Source of the DNA: Luidia sarsii
Lineage: Eukaryota > Echinodermata > Asteroidea > Paxillosida > Luidiidae
Assembly (NCBI GenBank): GCA_949987565.1
Contig: OX465107.1
Coordinates: 5,904,112-5,968,111 of the forward strand
Reading direction: 5' to 3'
Length of the DNA stretch: 64,000 bases
This document shows, one piece after another, positions 1-28,865 of the stretch. How positions within the stretch are numbered: the stretch's first letter is position 1; the number at the start of each line of letters is the position of its first letter. The position numbers were made by a program, and so were the translations under genes. The notes under the pieces are model-generated. The model worked only from the letters and a program-made list of their open reading frames with translations, was not told the DNA's origin and made no database searches.

Positions 1-297
1 TTCAGCCCTGGACCTTTCACAGAGGCAACGTCATATTGCCTTTGAGAAAGGTCCTGCTAGGATCGAAACTTCAGGCTCTCTACATATATTTGCATTTTTT
101 TGGTCATTTAATTCAGTAACCATTCAGCAACATTTCTATCACCCTACTTGCCTATTACTTCAATGTGGTCACCAGACAAAGTAGGCTCTTACCATGCAGT
201 ACAAATTTTGAATTTAGCGAAAGGAAACGATTAGAGTTCTGGGAAGAGGAAAACAGTGAGTTCTTTTTAGGCTTCACGGCTGCTGGCAAAAACCTTT

Positions 298-420
298 GAC
301 CCGTGACTCGACCTTCCTGACTCGTTACACGGACTCGACCCAGATGACTTGGGACTCGGTGCTCCGACTCCGAGAGATGCGACTCAGACTTGGACTCGGA
401 CGCAACATTATGTGACTCGA
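298..420. repeat. Degenerate GACTCG-rich tract
   Basis: GACTCG/GACTCGG hexamer-like units recur about ten times upstream of the first recognised annexin exon. No coding exon could be supported here. Confidence 0.5.
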
Positions 421-509
421 ATGCAAGTATGCTGAGGAGAGCAGAGCCTTGCCTCTGTGCAATAGCGAACAGAGTGGGACTGACCGTGCTCTGAATTTTG
501 CTTCTACAG

Positions 510-19251
<18,742 letters not shown>

Positions 19252-19384
19252 AGACAGAAACCGCAAGTTGCCTTGTCTTTCTTTCTTTTCCTTAGATGCT
19301 CTGCAACGCATACGTGCATCAACAAACATTCTTACTCATCAGTTTGGAACGAATATGCTTGGAGTCGTGTTGGCAATGTTTTAA

Positions 19385-20710
19385 AAAAAGGTGAAGCTGC
19401 AATGGGAATTTACATTCACAACTATGAACTAAACCTTCAAGTAGTCACTCAGACTTCCTATTTCCAAGATCTTCAGTAACATCAGAGTACAGAATTCAGT
19501 CAGTAATGACAGTGATTGAAATCAGGATTGCAGTGGAGTAAGAGAGCAAAGCTGCAATAGGAAATCTCAGAACTATGCCCTCGACCAATTCACCCAGACT
19601 TTTCTTTTCCAAGATCTTCAGTAACATCAGAGTACAGAGTTCAGTCAGGAATGACAGTGATTGAAATCAGGATTGCAGTGGAGTAAGAGAGCAAAGCTGC
19701 AATAGGCAATCTCAGAACTATGCCCTCGACCAATTCACCCAGACTTTTCTTTTCCAAGATCTTTAGTAACATCAGAGTACAGAAATCAGTCAGGAATGAC
19801 AGTGATTGAAATCAGGATTGCAGTGGAGTTGGAGGGCGAAGCTGCAATAGGAAATCTCAGAACTATGCCCTCGACCAATTCACCCAGACTTTCCTTTTCC
19901 AAGATCTTTAGTAACATCAGAGTACAGAAATCAGTCAGGAATGACAGTGATTGAAATCAGGATTGCAGTGGAGTAAGAGAGCAAAGCTGCAGTAGGAAAT
20001 CTCAGAACTATGCCCTCGACCAATTCACCCAGACTTTCCTTTTCCAAGATCTTCAGTAAAATCAGAGTACAGAGTTCAGTCAGGAATGACAGTGATTGAA
20101 ATTAGGATTGCAGTGGAGTAAGAGACCGAAGCTGCAATAGGAAATCTCAGAACTATGCCCTCGACCAATTCACCCAGACTTTCCTTTTCCAAGATCTTCA
20201 GTAACATCAGAGTACAGAGTTCAGTCAGGAATGACAGTGATTGAAATCAGGATTGCAGTGGAGTAAGAGAGCAAAGCTGCAGTAGGAAATCTCAGAACTA
20301 TGCCCTCGACCAATTCACCCAGACTTTCCTTTTCCAAGATCTTCAGTAACATCAGAGTACAGAATTCAGTCAGGAATGACAGTGATTGAAATCAGGATTG
20401 CAGTGGAGTTGGAGGGCGAAGCTGCAGTAGGAAATCTCAGAACTATGCCCTCGACCAATTCACCCAGACTTTCCTTTTCCAAGACCATCAGCGACACGAT
20501 AGTGCACGGTTCAGTCAGGAACGACTGCTTGGATTGCTGTTTGCAATGGTGCCAGAAGGTCAAGCTGCAATAGCAATCTCCATTCAGAACTATGCCCTCA
20601 CACGAGTCACCCAGACTTTTCTTTTTCCCGAGATCATCTATAACACGGAACGGGCACAATTCACACAACTGCAGCCGGGAATGACTGCGCTTGCAATGGA
20701 GAAAGAGGGT
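19385..20710. repeat. 145-bp tandem array downstream of annexin stop
   Basis: The marker GACAGTGATTGAAATCAGG recurs at 19508, 19653, 19798, 19943, 20088, 20233 and 20378, exactly 145 bp apart. Diverged units flank the array on each side. 145 is not a multiple of three, so this is not a coding repeat. It lies in the 3' UTR or just beyond it. Confidence 0.95.
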
Positions 20711-20874
20711 GGTGCTATGACCTCAACCAGATCCAAGGCTTTGAACAAGAAGCCTGGAAGTCTCACTAGCCCCGTGCATGCCCTCTGACCTCTGACCTCC
20801 AAGTCAGAGGTCAGCAAATCTCTAGGTTTGTTGGAGGTCTCCAGAGAGGCCTACACTACAGGTTAAACAGGTAT

Positions 20875-21060
20875 AGAAAAAAATCATGCCAGTATTTGAG
20901 ACAAATTTGGAAGAATTGGGGAATGAAAATAGACTACCAAAAAATCATGACAGTATTCAAGGCAAATTTCGAAGAATTGGGGAATGAATATAGTTGCAAA
21001 AAATCATGCCAGTATTTTAGGCAAATTTCAAACAATTGGGGAATGAATATTTTTTTATAG
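20875..21060. repeat. About 60-bp tandem repeat, three copies
   Basis: AAAAAATCATGCCAGTATTT and GAAGAATTGGGGAATGAATA recur three times with small changes. Confidence 0.75.
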
Positions 21061-22100
21061 TCTGTGCAGAATCAAGTGAGGTATATCTGTATATATTGTC
21101 TTACTGTTCAGGTAACATGTGTTGAATTACTACTCTATCACGATGGACATTCCGATCAGACAAAAACAGTGCAGCTTACAATTCAAATCATTATTTAAAG
21201 TCCTTTGGAGAAATTGAGAGTTGAAATATTAGATACAGCTTGGTTTGTAAATACTTCTGTGAACAAATAATGAATTGTACACATTGTGTAAAACGTATTC
21301 TGTAGTTTTTTAATCGGGAAGGTAGCTATACATAGAAAGTGTTGAAAGCACCATGTTGCAATACTCTTTCGGGTTTTACTCAATACAACAATGAATTACC
21401 AGTATTCAATAACTTAATCATCGTGACGGGTGCAGACTTGTGATTCATCAGTAGTATTCATTGTGATATGTACGGTAAAATGTTAGATAATGATTCTTTT
21501 TAAACGTTTAAAAAAAGAGTAGATAATACTATTAGTTTTTTTGGCAATCTGGAGCATTTGAACAGCATACTTGATGGTGACGATATAACGTTGTTTTTAT
21601 ATATTTTGCTTACATTACATTCCTGTATCTGGTTGTGGATTATCAGTGTACATACTTGTGATTCTGGATGAATTTTTAACCATTTGAGCTGTTTATTTGA
21701 TGTTAAGGTCGGCAAACTAAGGATTATAATTCAGCAGCCGCTTTGCATTCAGAAGCAACTGTATCAGCCCAGGTATTGAATCTGTAAAAGTGGATCTTAG
21801 TATTGAACAGTCAGTGTCAGTTCTGTAGGTTTAAGTACTGTACATGTAGGTTTGTATTGTCACCTCCAAATGTCTGTATAAATTGTAGGAGACAGTGACT
21901 GGAAAGAAACAAACACCTTGACGTAATACAATATATTACTGGCTTTTTCAGCCTTATATTATAAGCAATCATGTAAATTTGTCTGCTAATGCTCCCCCTC
22001 TACAATACAAAAAATGATTAAACTTATGGAGGAAAGAATGGCACTCAAACAGCTGCATCAACATTACAAGTGGCTTTAAAAACTGTACAAAGAGACAGAT
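21061..22100. other. Convergent intergenic stretch
   Basis: AT-rich DNA between the 3' ends of the annexin gene (+) and PRELID2 (-). No exon, RNA gene or clear repeat was seen. Confidence 0.4.
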
Positions 22101-22106
22101 TTTATT
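22101..22106 (-). terminator. Candidate PRELID2 polyadenylation signal
   Basis: AATAAA on the minus strand, about 720 bases past the PRELID2 stop, in AT-rich DNA. It is only a hexamer match. Confidence 0.3.
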
Positions 22107-22280
22107 AAAAATGGTAAACAGATGTTGTCACATTTTGGGTATTGCTTTGCAGTCGACGGACAGTTGCAGAGCACAGGGATGGAAGTTGAGTGCTTGGCTG
22201 GCAGTGGCGGCCTACGTTTTGTTCACCAAGCTGGGTTTTTTTGTGCATGTGTGTGTGTGTGTCTTGACAGGAATCTAGTG

Positions 22281-22653
22281 CCTTGTGGAGACCCAGGACG
22301 ATGCATGTACCAATTAGGTTGAATAGATCTCCACAGGGAAAATCTAATGGAGTATAGGCCTCCACTGGTATTTGAAAATACATATACCGGTAACTAAAAA
22401 AGGGCTAATTTCTGATGGGTAAGTGTTTTATATAAGGGACATGCGATCCAAATTTCTACCAAGAAAAGTGAATGTGGTTGAAACGGGGGAATTTTTAAAA
22501 CATTGTTTCTCGTTCGGTTGTATACCTTACTTTCCTGTGCATAATGCCCATTTTTTGTCACCGCGGTAGAAATGAAAAGTTGGGGGTGCGCGGTGCACAT
22601 TATACCCAGGAATTTATGGTAGTGCACAAGGGCAAAGCCATGTCTCCACAAGG
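22281..22653. mobile_element. MITE with CCTTGTGGAGAC termini
   Basis: Same inverted ends and similar interior as 7583-7845 (for example GAATAGATCTCCACAGGG), with an extra segment near 22520-22620. It lies in the probable PRELID2 3' UTR. Confidence 0.7.
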
Positions 22654-22827
22654 ATACAAAAATGAGTATGTGTGAGTGTGCGTGTAGGTGCATAAGCAGA
22701 TCTTCAGCATGAGCAACCTGGTGAGTTTGGCCTGTGGCGTCTGGTATTGTGAGCATCCCCCCATCAGCTGGCACAGGCAGAGTTATCTTGGGCGGAGTTA
22801 TCTTGGGCAGAGTTATCTTGGGCGGAG

Positions 22828-22902
22828 TCATCTTGGGGCGGAGTGAGTGGGCGTGGCAGCCTGGGCAGATTCCTCCATCAGCTCCTCCATCACTCGGATG
22901 GC
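22828..22902 (-). CDS. PRELID2: PRELID2 last exon with stop
   Basis: Acceptor CTGGGCAG. Encodes AIRVMEELMEESAQAATPTH and a short tail to TGA. The following minus-strand sequence continues a GATAACTC-type repeat. Confidence 0.92.
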   Translation of the reverse strand, partial: AIRVMEELMEESAQAATPTHSAPR

Positions 22903-25900
22903 CTGCCCAGAAAAAACAAAAAACTTATTTGGATTCCATACCTCCAAAATAGAATCTCCCTTTCGTTCACTGTTTTACAGGGCCACTAGAATAATGTTTA
23001 CCATTTTGTTCTTTCTTTCTCAAAAGTTAGAGGGCCTGATGATTTGATCCTAGCAGGACCTTTCTCAAAAGGCAATTTATGTATTGCAGTTCATTTTAGT
23101 CAGTGAGCAGTTTGCAACAGTTTGTTTGTATTAACTTCTTGTTCTTTCTTTGTTTTCAAAGCTCCACAAATATCTTTACTCTTTCATCTACTACTTTGCA
23201 GTACCGCTGTAAATTTTTCCTTTTTTTCCCTCTCTGTTTTTTTAAACCTCTGGCCACTTTTCATGACCACCACACGTTTTGTGTGTTTTTATAAATACTA
23301 CTTTACAATGATAAATCAATTTGAGTATAATTATGTGAGTACTAAGAGTGAGTTGAACATGGCATAGTTGGAAGTCTGTGTGGCTTTTGTCATGCTACAT
23401 GTGGATTTGTGATAGACTGGAAAAGAGTCTTTGTTTAAAACATGGACAAATAGTAGTACCTGGATTCGGAGGGTCCGGCGCATTGCAGACACCACGGTCG
23501 CTCCAAATTCGGGGGTCCTGGCACGGAAGTGGTTGAAAGAGATGCTTACCTTTTGCCCACCGCTTTTGGCAAAGCCTTGTAGAAACATCTCCACCATTCT
23601 CCCTAGCACTCCGAATCCTTTGATGTGCAGCCCACCAGTCTGCTTCAGCTGGGTCCTATCAAGGGAACAGAAACAAAAACAAATTTAAACTGCTTTGAAA
23701 AATGGAAAGAGTAAACTTTGACTGGACCGGGATTTGAATCCATGCAAGACCGCTGGTTTTATATACCAGTGCTCTTACCATCTCAGCTATCCAGCCCTTA
23801 GATGGTGGCCTTCCCAAATAGTCAATAGTCTTTGTCAGGGTGGGGCACCAGTCAGAAACTGTCCAGTTGAATGACGACTGAAATCTATTCTAAGTTCTTT
23901 CTTCTTCTTTTTCTTTAATGAAACAGATTTTTGTGGCCTGTCATGACAGAGTAATACTGTATACTGTAATACTGTATACAAAAATAGTGCAAACTGCTTT
24001 ACTGACTAAAGTGACCAAAATGCAATTCTCATAAAGTTGGAGGGCCTGAAGTTTTTATCTGAACAGGACCTTTCTCAAAGGCAGAATGACAGGGAGAAAA
24101 ACTGAATAGGACAAAGGCATTCTGCCTTTAAGAAAGGTCCTGCTCAGATCGAAACGTCAGGCCCTCTAAATCGAACACCAAATTCTCATTCCTCACCAGT
24201 TGGCGTTGTCGGGGCACGCCCGGAATTCAGACTCCTCCCAGGAGTGGGCGTACTTGCTCCACGTCAGGCTCCGGCTCCTGATGAAGAGGCGTCGCCCACG
24301 GCGATCGTGCCACGCCTCCTCCTCCAGCTGCACCACCCTCTCGTCCAACACGTGGATCTGCAGCGACCGATAACAATCAATAACAGCACAAAAATAATAA
24401 CCCCAAATTTACAACAAAATTGGTTATCTGAGATACTGTGAATAGGTGCAGTGGAGTTATGGCACAATGTGTGAACCAGGGGTGGATTTCACAGAGCCTT
24501 ACGATGCATCGTAACTCAACTTGCGATTGATAACCCATCGTAGCTTTTCATAGGGATTCCAGTTTGAGATTCTAGCTGCCTCTAGTAGTTCCACCCTTAC
24601 AGATGATCCAATACCATTCAAGTGCTTTCCTTATGGAACACTACGTAGTGCACTTACTCTGATAATGGGGAACCAGGGGTGGATTTCACAGAGCCTTACG
24701 ATGCATCGTTACTCAACTTGTGGTTGATAACCCATCGTAGCTTTTCATAGAGATCCAGCTTGAGATTCTAGCTGCTTCTAGTAGTTCCACCCTTACAGGT
24801 GATCCAAGTGCTTTCCTTTATGGAACAGTACTTAGTGCACTTACTCTGATCAAATGGGGAACCAGGGATGGATTTCACAGAGCCTTACGATGCATCGTTA
24901 CTCAACTTGTGATTGATAACCCATCGTAGCTTTTCATAGAGATCCAGCTTGAGATTATAGCTGCTTCTAGTAGTTCCACCCTTACAGGTGATCCAAGTGC
25001 TTTCCTTTATGGAACAGTACTTAGTGCACTTACTCTGATCAAATAGGGAACTGGGGGTGGATTTCACAGAGCCTTACGATGCATCGTTACTCAACTTGTG
25101 ATTGATAACCCATCGTAGCTTTTCATAGAGATCCAGCTTGAGATTCTAGCTGCTTCTAGTAGTTCCACCCTTACAGGTGATCCAAGTGCTTTCCTTTATG
25201 GAACAGTACTTAGTGCACTTACTCTGATCAAATGGGGAACCGGGGGTGGATTTCACAGAGCCTTACGATGCATCGTTACTCAACTTGTGATTGATAACCC
25301 ATCGTAACTTTTCATGGGTCATATGGTTTCTGTGCGTCTCTCATCACCTTGCGATTGATCATAAGTTACGATACGGGTCATGAAATCGACCACTGGTCAT
25401 GCTGGGACCGCCTCCCTCGAACCCTTGCTGGCGTTGTTGCACCACCATTGCCCACACTCTAAACAAAAGACTCTTTTCAGCCCGATTCAAAGCACTGTTA
25501 AGTATGACACACGGCTTCTGTGGGGCCACCCATGTCATGGGGGACCACACAACGACTGCCTTAGAACAGATTAGAGTTGCGAGGCTCTGCCCTACACACT
25601 AAGAGGCATAGTGGGCCCTGAACCAAACTGAACAGCTCTTGGGATGTCAAGCTGTCAGCTGAATTGCAAGAAACAATTGCGCTATCATAATTAAGGGCAT
25701 TATTGTGGAACCGAAAACACCCCTGCCAAGTGGTCACAGGTACTGAGAAGTTCTGCTGGTACCACAAACTCACAAAGTGTTCGAACTGAACAATCTTTTT
25801 TTTTTCAATTTGCCAACCAGTGAACCAGGCTTCAATTATAAACTGGCCTGCCATTTTTTTTCTGCCAGCATCGTACAATGGGTTGTTTATCATCATGTTT

Positions 25901-26984
25901 TCAGACAGATTAAATGTTTTCCCTGGGGTTTTTTTTTTTAGGGATGGGGGCAACATCTGTCTGATGCATGTTGCAATGAACAAACCTTTTTAAAGATGGC
26001 AGGGAGGATGTTTCTGCAGGATGCTATTCTCCGTTTGTATTCCACTCCAGTCTCCTGATCTGCACGGAGAGGACAGAGATCTTGTCAGTGAACGGCCATT
26101 CTCCATAACAATTCAACGAGTGATTGCTCTTCTCCAAGAAATAAGCACTGTGTGTCAAGTGCTCAGTGCTTTGCCCGAATACCCTGCAGGAATAATACAG
26201 GCGGCTCGGCAGGGAATCAAACCCACGCCTGACGCCTCCTGCTTTTCAGTGCAGACATCTCAACCACTTGACCACCGAGCTGGTCAAATTCAGCATGAAT
26301 TCTCAATGAGGGTTTGCCCTTCCCGATGCATAGTTTAGCCCAGCATGCTTGGTGCTTCCCTTCCCCCTCCAAAAAAAATTAACTTGGTCTTCCATATCAA
26401 AGGGTCTGTGCAGAGAGTTTAGAAGGGAGGGGCTGATAGTTCAGTCCTGACAGGACCTTCCTCCAATACAGAGGAAAGGTCCTGCTAGGATCAACGAAAC
26501 AGCCCCAATATAATGGCACAGAAGCAGGCAAACTCACCCGTTCTCTAAGTGGAAGGTTTGCCGTGACACCAGTAGTACTTCTACTGCAGTACTTCTCAAT
26601 CGAGAACGAGTGTGGCTCTGAAAAGAGCCGGTTACTCTTTTTAGAGCCACACTCCTTCGTGAAAGAGAAGTGCCACATGGTGTCACCGCAAACCTTCCAC
26701 TTAGTATTTCCACCCTGCAAACCTTCAAGTCTTATCTCACCCGTTCTCTCTTCGACGGTGACTATCCCCTTGACATTCTTCTCTTTGTCTGTGGGATACT
26801 GTCGCATCACATGAAACAAGAAAAAATGAGACAAAAAAAATTGATCTTCATTTGCCAGGTGGCCAACTTCCTCAGCTTCCTGCGTCATCCACTTGACCTT
26901 GAGTTAATGCGCGATGCAAATTCCATACCCATGTGATTGTACTGATCAGTATCGCGTTCACCGGATATGAATATGCCCTTGGTT
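22828..26984 (-). CDS. PRELID2: PRELI domain-containing protein 2, first coding exon missing
   Basis: Minus-strand exons in order: 26929-26984, 26741-26798, 25986-26059, 24197-24357, 23550-23655, 22828-22902. Phases agree throughout and give about 176 residues; vertebrate PRELID2 has about 189. Diagnostic blocks: KYSYP-like start (AYSYPVNAI), YPTDKEKNVKGIV, DQETGVEYKRRIASCRNILP, VQLEEEAWHDRRGRRLFIRS, LTWSKYAHSWEESEF, NANWTQLKQTGGLHIKGFG, QKAIRVMEELMEES. They match vertebrate PRELID2 in order better than PRELID1, PRELID3 or SEC14L proteins. PRELI/MSF1 proteins move phospholipids across the mitochondrial intermembrane space; the lipid handled by PRELID2 is not something I can state. The short exon with the ATG (about eight codons) was not found upstream. 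Confidence 0.92.
23020..23130. mobile_element. Fold-back element copy (half)
   Basis: AGGGCCTGATGATTTGATCC with AGCAGGACCTTTCTC, then TCAGTGAGCAGTTTGCAAC. Only one arm is well preserved. Confidence 0.6.
23550..23655 (-). CDS. PRELID2: PRELID2 exon, WTQLKQTG segment
   Basis: Completes the Trp of the NWT motif and encodes TGGLHIKGFGVLGRMVEMFL and FAKSGGQK. Acceptor TTGATAG, donor GTAAGC. Confidence 0.94.
23695..23875 (-). mobile_element. tRNA-derived SINE, reverse orientation
   Basis: The minus strand has GGATAGCTGAGATGGTAAG and the anticodon arm region. It lies in a PRELID2 intron. Confidence 0.6.
23985..24180. mobile_element. Fold-back element copy
   Basis: Arms GGGCCTGAAGTTTTTATCTG and GATCGAAACGTCAGGCCC flank AAGGTCCTGCTCAG. 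It ends about 17 bp from the PRELID2 exon donor at 24196. Confidence 0.75.
24197..24357 (-). CDS. PRELID2: PRELID2 exon, central PRELI domain
   Basis: Acceptor CGCTGCAG, donor GTGAGG, phase 2. Encodes VVQLEEEAWHDRRGRRLFIR and SLTWSKYAHSWEESEFRACP, the best-conserved stretch. Confidence 0.95.
24475..25385. repeat. 189-bp tandem array in PRELID2 intron
   Basis: GGTGGATTTCACAGAGCC (one copy has GA for GG) starts at 24481, 24678, 24867, 25056 and 25245; the last three steps are exactly 189 bp. Each unit carries CCTTACGATGCATCG and TTCTAGTAGTTCCACCC. Confidence 0.93.
25986..26059 (-). CDS. PRELID2: PRELID2 exon, RRIASCRNILP segment
   Basis: Acceptor CCGTGCAG, donor GTTTGT. Encodes QETGVEYKRRIASCRNILPA followed by IFKK. 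Confidence 0.9.
26150..26300 (-). mobile_element. Second tRNA-like SINE family
   Basis: The minus strand contains GGTCAAGTGGTTGAGATG (A-box-like) and GGGTTTGATTCCCTGCCG (B-box-like), with GCTCAGTGCTTTGCCC at the far end. Relatives lie at 38160-38275, 55510-55640 and 63540-63620. Confidence 0.55.
26400..26515. mobile_element. Fold-back element copy
   Basis: CAGTCCTGACAGGACCTTCC faces GAAAGGTCCTGCTAGGATC. It is short and degenerate, with no central spacer. Confidence 0.55.
26547..26706. mobile_element. Fold-back element with histone-type stem-loop
   Basis: The ends CTAAGTGGAAGGTTTGC and, inverted, the same motif pair over about 30 bp. Near the centre is GGCTCTGAAAAGAGCC, whose minus-strand reading is the histone-mRNA stem-loop sequence. 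It lies between two PRELID2 exons. Confidence 0.7.
26741..26798 (-). CDS. PRELID2: PRELID2 exon, YPTDKEK segment
   Basis: Acceptor GATGCGACAG, donor GTGAGA. Encodes YPTDKEKNVKGIVTVEERT, ending in phase 1. It corresponds to the first beta strands of the PRELI domain. Confidence 0.88.
26929..26984 (-). CDS. PRELID2: PRELID2 N-terminal exon (second coding)
   Basis: The acceptor is a pyrimidine tract ending CATGCATAG and the donor is GTATGG. It encodes PRAYSYPVNAILISTITW, which aligns without gaps to the VYKYP region of PRELI domains and joins in phase to YPTDKEK. The residues after YSYP are divergent, so it is less certain than the other exons. Confidence 0.62.
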
Positions 26985-27384
26985 CTATGCATGGCAGGGG
27001 GAAAGGTAAGCAGGTGCAATTGAAAGCAACAAATGAATGGTGATGCTCGCATCTCTCCCTAGGTGATTTTGGTTCCCTGCCGGACATCATTTCACCGATC
27101 AAAATGTGCACAATGGAGGGAGAGGAGACGACATTCTGTTAGATATCAACAATTTACAGATAGCATTTCAAGGCAAACCAGATGGGAATTTTGCGTAAGC
27201 TTTCATAGCAATTAGCAAACACTACTAAGTTTAAAAAAGGGTACAAGACCTGCATTTACTACACTCGCCTTTTAAACTAGAGATAAATGAATATTAAAGC
27301 CATACCTCACTGAAGCCCTTTACTCCTTTTCCAACAATTTTTAAATTTTAAGTCAAACAAAGGAAACACTAAAACAACTTTGGA

Positions 27385-27480
27385 ACGATTTTTAACAAAA
27401 TGGCAATTGGCAAATGGGATGCAAAACCAGAAGTCTTGGGTTCAAGTCCCACTCCAGTCAAAGTTTTCTTGATCACTTTT
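27385..27480 (+). mobile_element. Partial tRNA-derived SINE, forward
   Basis: ATGCAAAACCAGAAGTCTTG then GGGTTCAAGTCCC (B box). The 5' half of the tRNA region is lost. Confidence 0.5.
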
Positions 27481-27504
27481 CAAAATGTTAGATTTTGATT
27501 GAAA

Positions 27505-27750
27505 ACTGTTGAAAAGGGCTGTGTTACCGTAGCCATAGAGGTTCATATGAAATCGTATGATCCCTCTACAGTACTACTAGTACTACTGTTACTACTACTA
27601 GTACTACTAGTAGTAGTACTAGTGTAGTAGTACTACTACTACTACTAGTACTTTAGTAGTAGTCCTAGTAGTACTAATAGTACTGTAGAGGGATATACGA
27701 TTTCATATGAACCTCCATGGCTACGGTAACACAGCCCTTTTCAACTAGTG
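27505..27750. repeat. Large palindrome with TAC/GTA triplet core
   Basis: The arms AAAAGGGCTGTGTTACCGTA and, inverted, TACGGTAACACAGCCCTTTT pair over about 75 bp. Both then merge into ACT/AGT triplet repeats at the centre. Confidence 0.85.
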
Positions 27751-28652
27751 ACTAGTAGTAGTGGTAGTACTACTGTACTAGTAGTAGTACTAATATAGAC
27801 GTCAAAGCATGGAGGACCATGGTCCGAGTAACCATGGTGTAACTTGGACCTTACCATCGCCCTTTTTCAAACAAATTCTAAAACTAAAACTAAAGGGCGG
27901 TTGTAAGGTTTGCAGCTAAACAAATCATGACACCATGTCGAGCAAACTGCTTTGCTGAAATAACATCGTGGATTGTTCTATCCCGTCTTACCATGGAGTT
28001 AATAGCTCCATGGTCTTACCTTGCTAAAATGCGTCCTGACTACCAGATCAAATGGAAATCTGTACACATGATTTATAACCAACTCAAACATTACTGCACT
28101 AAGCTCAGACGTCGTCGGGAACGCGTTGCAACACTAGCGCTAGCCTCTGCTTTTGAATTAACTCTCGATCGAAACGATGCTTCTGCCTTCTCATCGATCT
28201 GTGCCCTACGTACAGCTTTTGTTGATAAATAAATACGACAACCATGTGCTGACCCAACGACCTCACCAAACTCTGGATGTAAATAATCAAGGTTACATAA
28301 TGGGTGAGCGGTACGTTACGTAACCCGGCTATTTTTTACAAACCATTTTTATCTGCTTGGAGAGGCTCAAAGCTTACCTTTCCTTTTAAATGATTACAGA
28401 GGTAGGCACATCATAGCCTCACAGATGCTGGGAATTTCTACACACCTTTTTCAAAGTAATCTGGAATTTAAGCGTCAAAGTTTGGCGAACTTTCGAGGGG
28501 TCAGGGTCAGTTTGGTTGTGTTCTTTTCTGTTGACGGTACTCGGGACCAACTATGGAGGGCGCTCTTCATTGAGACCACAACAAAGTTGGGTTTCCTGCA
28601 TGCGTGCACTGTGCAGTGCACTGTGCCAGCGTTAGAACCCCCATTGGAAATA

Positions 28653-28865
28653 ATGGCAGACGACGCGGCGGACGCATCCACGCCGGGCTCCGACGTCCAA
28701 CTCCTGAAAATCGAGGCCAAGTCGGCCGTGAACGAGGTGAAATTCGCCGTGGACCACGTGGAGATAGCGGAGACGCTGTCCAACACGGACGAGCAGGCCT
28801 ACCTGAACGTCCGCACGAAAGAAGGCGACGAATTCTGCGTGGAGTTGACGGTGCAAGGCTTCCGG
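28653..28865 (+). CDS. GSKIP: GSKIP exon 1
   Basis: 71 codons from ATG (MADDAADASTPGSDVQLL) to VELTVQGFR, ending at GTAAGG. Includes the RII-binding helix and the first half of the GSKIP domain. Confidence 0.94.

Larger units (their letters stand above)
26985..28652. other. Divergent region between PRELID2 and GSKIP
   Basis: 1.7 kb between the most upstream PRELID2 exon found (-) and the GSKIP start (+). It must contain the GSKIP promoter and may contain the PRELID2 first exon and promoter. Visible content: a partial SINE at 27385-27480, a large palindrome at 27505-27750, a TTGGACCTTACCATCGCCC fold-back at 27810-27915, and an unexplained 101-codon frame at 27927-28232. Confidence 0.45.

Noticed and set aside
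19385..25385. CRISPR-like arrays
   Set aside because: The tandem units are long and contiguous with no unique spacers, and the DNA is eukaryotic.
26840..26936. Plus-strand QVANFLSFLRHP resembling the PRELI N-terminus
   Set aside because: Wrong strand for PRELID2, and the minus-strand exon at 26929-26984 fits phase and spacing; similarity is chance.
27927..28232. 101-codon frame between PRELID2 and GSKIP
   Set aside because: No recognisable motif, no splice or promoter support; it may be an old transposon fragment, so it was not called as a gene.
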